7,588 bases of DNA, from positions 1 to 7,588 of the forward strand of contig DATMAC010000005.1 of the NCBI GenBank assembly GCA_035573655.1, given 5' to 3'. This DNA comes from Thermoflexus sp035573655 (GTDB lineage: Bacteria > Chloroflexota > Anaerolineae > Thermoflexales > Thermoflexaceae). A program made the translations under genes and the position numbers. The notes beneath the pieces are model-generated. The model was not told where the DNA came from, did no database searches, and saw nothing but the letters and a program-made list of their open reading frames with translations. The first letter of the stretch is position 1. Each line of letters starts with the position of its first letter. Positions 5,503-7,588 of this stretch are shown piece after piece.

Positions 5503-6705
5503 TCAGGCCGTCGCGGCGGCCGCCGGCTCCGCCTTCGGCGCCTCCCGCAGCTCCGGCTTGATGGTGATCTTCGCATCCACCCGCTGGCTCAACCGCTCCA
5601 CCGCCGCCACGGCCTGATCCAGCGGATAGCGGGCGGTGATGATGCGGGTCATGTCAATGAGGCCGGCCGCCATCATCCGGATCACGCTGGGGAAGATGGC
5701 ATCCCCGGAGTGGCCCTGGGAGCCGAAGATCTGCCCCCGGCGGACCTGCAGGGTCTCCAGATAGAGCGGCACCCGCTCGGCCGCCCGACCGATCACCACG
5801 ATCCGGCCGTTGATCGCCAGCGCCTTCTCCATCTCCGGCAGCGTCTTCGTAGGGGCCCCCGCAGCCTCCACAAACACATCGGCCCCCTCCCCACGGGTGA
5901 GCTCGCGGACGGCCTCGCTGGGGGAAACCTCCCGAGGATCGAGGGCGATATCCGCCCCCATCTGTCGGGCCATCGCACGCCGGGGCTCGCTCACATCGAA
6001 GGCGATGACCTTCCCCGCTCCCGCCGCCCGGGAGAGGGCGATGGCCGCCAGCCCGATGGGGCCGGCCCCGAACACCGCGACATAGGCCCCAGGGCGGAAC
6101 CCGCCCGCGCGGATGAAGAGCCCGTTGTAGGCCACGCTGGTCGGCTCCACCAAAGAGCCCGCCTCATACGCCTTCTCCGCATCCCCATAGCGCTCCGCGA
6201 TGGCGTCGATCTTCCAACAGTACTTCGCTTTGACCGCCACATACTCCGCCATCGCCCCGGGCACCGTGAAGCCCAACTCCTCCAAGTTGGTGCAGTGGTT
6301 GAAAAAGCCGCTGCGGCACGGCGTGCAAACCCCGCACCACAACATCTCCTCCGAGGTCACCATGTCCCCCGGACGCAGATCGCGCACCTCTTTCCCCACC
6401 GCCACCACTTCCCCCGAGAACTCGTGGCCCGGGATCACCGGGAATTTCACCAGCCCCGGATACAGGATGTAACCCTCCCCGTCCGTTTCGTAGAAGTGCA
6501 GGTCCGAGCCGCAGACCCCGCACGCCTTCACCCGGATCACCACCTCATCCGGGCCAGGGGTCGGATCGGGAACCTCCTGGATCGAGAAGCGGGGGTGCCG
6601 CCAGATGCTCGATCCGGTGATCGCCTTTCCGGTCTGCCGCTCCCAATCCGAGAGCGGGTAATCCGGACGCGGATCCCAATTCGCCTCCACCACCACCGCC
6701 TTCAT
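5503..6705 (-). CDS. iolM: Scyllo-inosose 3-dehydrogenase (IolM), zinc-dependent
   Basis: NAD-dependent medium-chain dehydrogenase, 400 residues, predicted to oxidise scyllo-inosose (2-keto-myo-inositol) to the 3-dehydro compound that IolN hydrolyses. From memory it resembles Thermotoga TM0412 along its length: a WDPRP start (10-14), EGYILYPGL (77-85), GHEFSG (93-98), EEMLWCG (119-125), SLVEPTSVAYN (184-194) and SQGHSG near the C-terminal third. Catalytic zinc ligands are C65, H94 and E95, with E187. Structural zinc cysteines are C124, C127, C130 and C138. GAGPIG at 213-218 and D237 form the NAD site. An insert of about 25 residues near 15-38 and another near 165-182 are shared with IolM as I recall it. 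The last 18 residues are an Ala/Pro-rich tail. The start overlaps the ATPase stop as ATGA, with GAGGAGGG upstream. A related polyol dehydrogenase role is the alternative. Confidence 0.82.
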   Translation of the reverse strand: MKAVVVEANWDPRPDYPLSDWERQTGKAITGSSIWRHPRFSIQEVPDPTPGPDEVVIRVKACGVCGSDLHFYETDGEGYILYPGLVKFPVIPGHEFSGEVVAVGKEVRDLRPGDMVTSEEMLWCGVCTPCRSGFFNHCTNLEELGFTVPGAMAEYVAVKAKYCWKIDAIAERYGDAEKAYEAGSLVEPTSVAYNGLFIRAGGFRPGAYVAVFGAGPIGLAAIALSRAAGAGKVIAFDVSEPRRAMARQMGADIALDPREVSPSEAVRELTRGEGADVFVEAAGAPTKTLPEMEKALAINGRIVVIGRAAERVPLYLETLQVRRGQIFGSQGHSGDAIFPSVIRMMAAGLIDMTRIITARYPLDQAVAAVERLSQRVDAKITIKPELREAPKAEPAAAATA

Positions 6706-7472
6706 CGCTTTCCCTCCTCTGAAAGGGTGATACCGCCCGCGATCAGCTCGGCGACCGTCTCCGGGGAGATGTCAGCCTTGCGGAAATCCCCGATCTTACG
6801 GCCGTGGCTCAGGATGACCAGGCGGTCGGCCACTGGGTGGACGTGATAGATATTGTGGGTGATGAAGATCACCGAGAGGCCCCGCCGACGGGCCTCTTCC
6901 ACGTATCCCAACACTTTACGGGTTTCTTTGATGGAGAGGGCAGAGGTAGGCTCATCGAGGATCAGCAGGCGGGCGCCGAAGTGCATCGCCCGGCCGATGG
7001 CGATGGATTGCCGCTCGCCCCCTGAGAGGACGGACACCGGCTCCCATACCGAGCGGACCCGGATGCCGATCTCCTCCAGCACCTGGCGGGTGACCTCTTC
7101 CATCTGTTTCATATCGAGGAAGGAGAAGGGTCCGATGCGCCGCACCGGCTCGCGCCCCAGGAAGAAGTTCCGGGCGATGCTCATCATCTCCACCAGCGCC
7201 AGATCCTGGTAAACGGTCTCGATGCCCAGGGCCCGGGCCTCCCGGGGGGAGCGGAAGCGGACCGGCCGCCCCTCGAAGTAGATCTCCCCCGCATCCGGCG
7301 GGTAAACGCCGGTCAGAATCTTGATCAGGGTGGACTTGCCGGCCCCGTTATCCCCCAAAAGGCCGACCACCTCCTGATAGCCCACGGCGAAATCCACCCC
7401 GGCCAGGGCCTCCACCCCGTCGAACCGCTTCACAATCCCCCGCATCTCCACCAGCCAACGCCCTTCGCCCAT
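6702..7472 (-). CDS. Sugar ABC transporter ATPase, single-domain CUT2 (FrcA-like)
   Basis: ATP-hydrolysing subunit of a CUT2-type sugar or polyol importer on the cytoplasmic face of the membrane. From the ATG at 7472 it has 256 residues and one ATPase domain, as in FrcA; most CUT2 ATPases have two fused domains of about 500 residues. Numbered from that ATG: Walker A GDNGAGKST at 40-48, Q-loop Q89, signature LSGGE at 149-153, Walker B LLILDE at 169-174, and H-loop H206. The frame is open upstream with further ATGs at 7487, 7517 and 7541. I prefer 7472 because GGAG lies seven bases before it and the family motif MRGIVKRF then starts about ten residues in. The gene ends by overlapping iolM as ATGA, so the transporter and pathway are co-transcribed. 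Its permease and binding protein should lie beyond base 7588. A cyclitol substrate is inferred from iolM and iolN. Confidence 0.9.
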   Translation of the reverse strand: MGEGRWLVEMRGIVKRFDGVEALAGVDFAVGYQEVVGLLGDNGAGKSTLIKILTGVYPPDAGEIYFEGRPVRFRSPREARALGIETVYQDLALVEMMSIARNFFLGREPVRRIGPFSFLDMKQMEEVTRQVLEEIGIRVRSVWEPVSVLSGGERQSIAIGRAMHFGARLLILDEPTSALSIKETRKVLGYVEEARRRGLSVIFITHNIYHVHPVADRLVILSHGRKIGDFRKADISPETVAELIAGGITLSEEGKR

Positions 7473-7479
7473 CGCCACG

Positions 7480-7483
7480 CTCC
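7480..7483 (-). promoter_or_regulatory. Ribosome binding site supporting the ATPase start at 7472
   Basis: GGAG on the minus strand, seven bases before the ATG at 7472. The ATGs at 7487 and 7517 have no well-spaced site. The ATG at 7541 has only GAGG four bases away within a G-run. Confidence 0.5.
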
Positions 7484-7541
7484 ACATCGCAAGGGGTTGA
7501 ATCGGAGGTCCGGACATAAGTTGGGACAAAGGGCTCCTCAT

Positions 7542-7588
7542 CCCCCCTCGGTGAAGAGCGGGATGGCCCCTCCCCCCTTTCTCCCCCC
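7542..7588 (-). other. G-run-rich leader or end of an upstream gene
   Basis: On the minus strand this stretch holds runs of six, six and four G near the window edge (7567-7588), and another run of six directly before the ATG at 7541. One frame closes with TGA overlapping that ATG as ATGA, but its last 16 codons are Gly-rich and do not look like a permease C-terminus. I cannot tell whether this is the end of an upstream gene or an intergenic leader. Confidence 0.3.

Noticed and set aside
4506..5561. A 351-codon open frame on the plus strand opposite the second dehydrogenase.
   Set aside because: Low-complexity, Arg/Pro/His-rich composition with no recognisable fold; antisense shadow of a well-supported gene.
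5487..5576. A 30-residue N-terminal extension of the second dehydrogenase.
   Set aside because: It is Arg-rich, overlaps the iolM 3' end, is not part of the dehydrogenase fold, and lacks a ribosome site. A strong site precedes the internal ATG at 5486.
5302..6846. A 514-codon open frame on the plus strand opposite the two dehydrogenase genes and the ATPase 3' end.
   Set aside because: It is Arg/His/Pro-rich with no domain motifs. It lies wholly antisense to genes with complete zinc and nucleotide-binding motifs and arises from GC-rich third positions.
7530..7570. An imperfect hairpin pairing CATCCC with GGGATG around the ATG at 7541.
   Set aside because: Six pairs with a loop of about 15 bases in G-rich DNA is expected by chance, and the ATG at 7541 is not the preferred start.

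Overview
The window holds seven protein-coding genes, all on the minus strand, packed tightly with short gaps or overlaps. Base composition is GC-rich, start sites carry strong GGAGG-type ribosome binding sites, and the binding-protein lipoprotein has a long Pro/Ala/Thr linker just after its lipid-attachment cysteine. Together these suggest a thermophilic member of Chloroflexota (Anaerolineae or Thermoflexia-like). That placement is inference from style, not from a marker gene.

Read in the direction of transcription (high to low coordinates), the first cluster is: a single-domain sugar ABC ATPase of the CUT2/FrcA type (6702-7472); a zinc-dependent medium-chain dehydrogenase that I recognise as IolM, scyllo-inosose 3-dehydrogenase (5503-6705); a second zinc-dependent medium-chain dehydrogenase of unassigned substrate (4449-5486); and a creatininase-family hydrolase that fits IolN, 3-dehydro-scyllo-inosose hydrolase (3447-4421). 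A 109-base intergenic region follows. It carries a likely promoter, a tandem 11-base-period CTTAAC repeat that looks like a Pho box, and a small perfect dyad. The second cluster is a complete CUT1 carbohydrate importer without its ATPase: a lipoprotein solute-binding protein (1892-3337), a MalF-type permease (900-1895) and a MalG-type permease (65-898).

The likely theme is catabolism of inositol by the non-Bacillus route described in Thermotoga maritima. There myo-inositol is oxidised to scyllo-inosose by IolG, oxidised again by IolM, ring-opened by IolN to 5-keto-L-gluconate, and epimerised by IolO to D-tagaturonate. In Thermotoga, iolM and iolN lie near an ABC transporter (InoEFGK) that binds inositol phosphate. 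The same combination here makes the CUT1 system a candidate inositol-phosphate or inositol importer. IolG, IolO, the CUT2 permease and binding protein, and a CUT1 ATPase are not in the window. The first three of these probably lie upstream of base 7588.

The most interesting points are the extra dehydrogenase placed between iolM and iolN, the apparent presence of two different ABC importers in one cyclitol locus, and the Pho-box-like repeat in front of the CUT1 operon. That repeat would make sense if the importer takes up a phosphorylated cyclitol.
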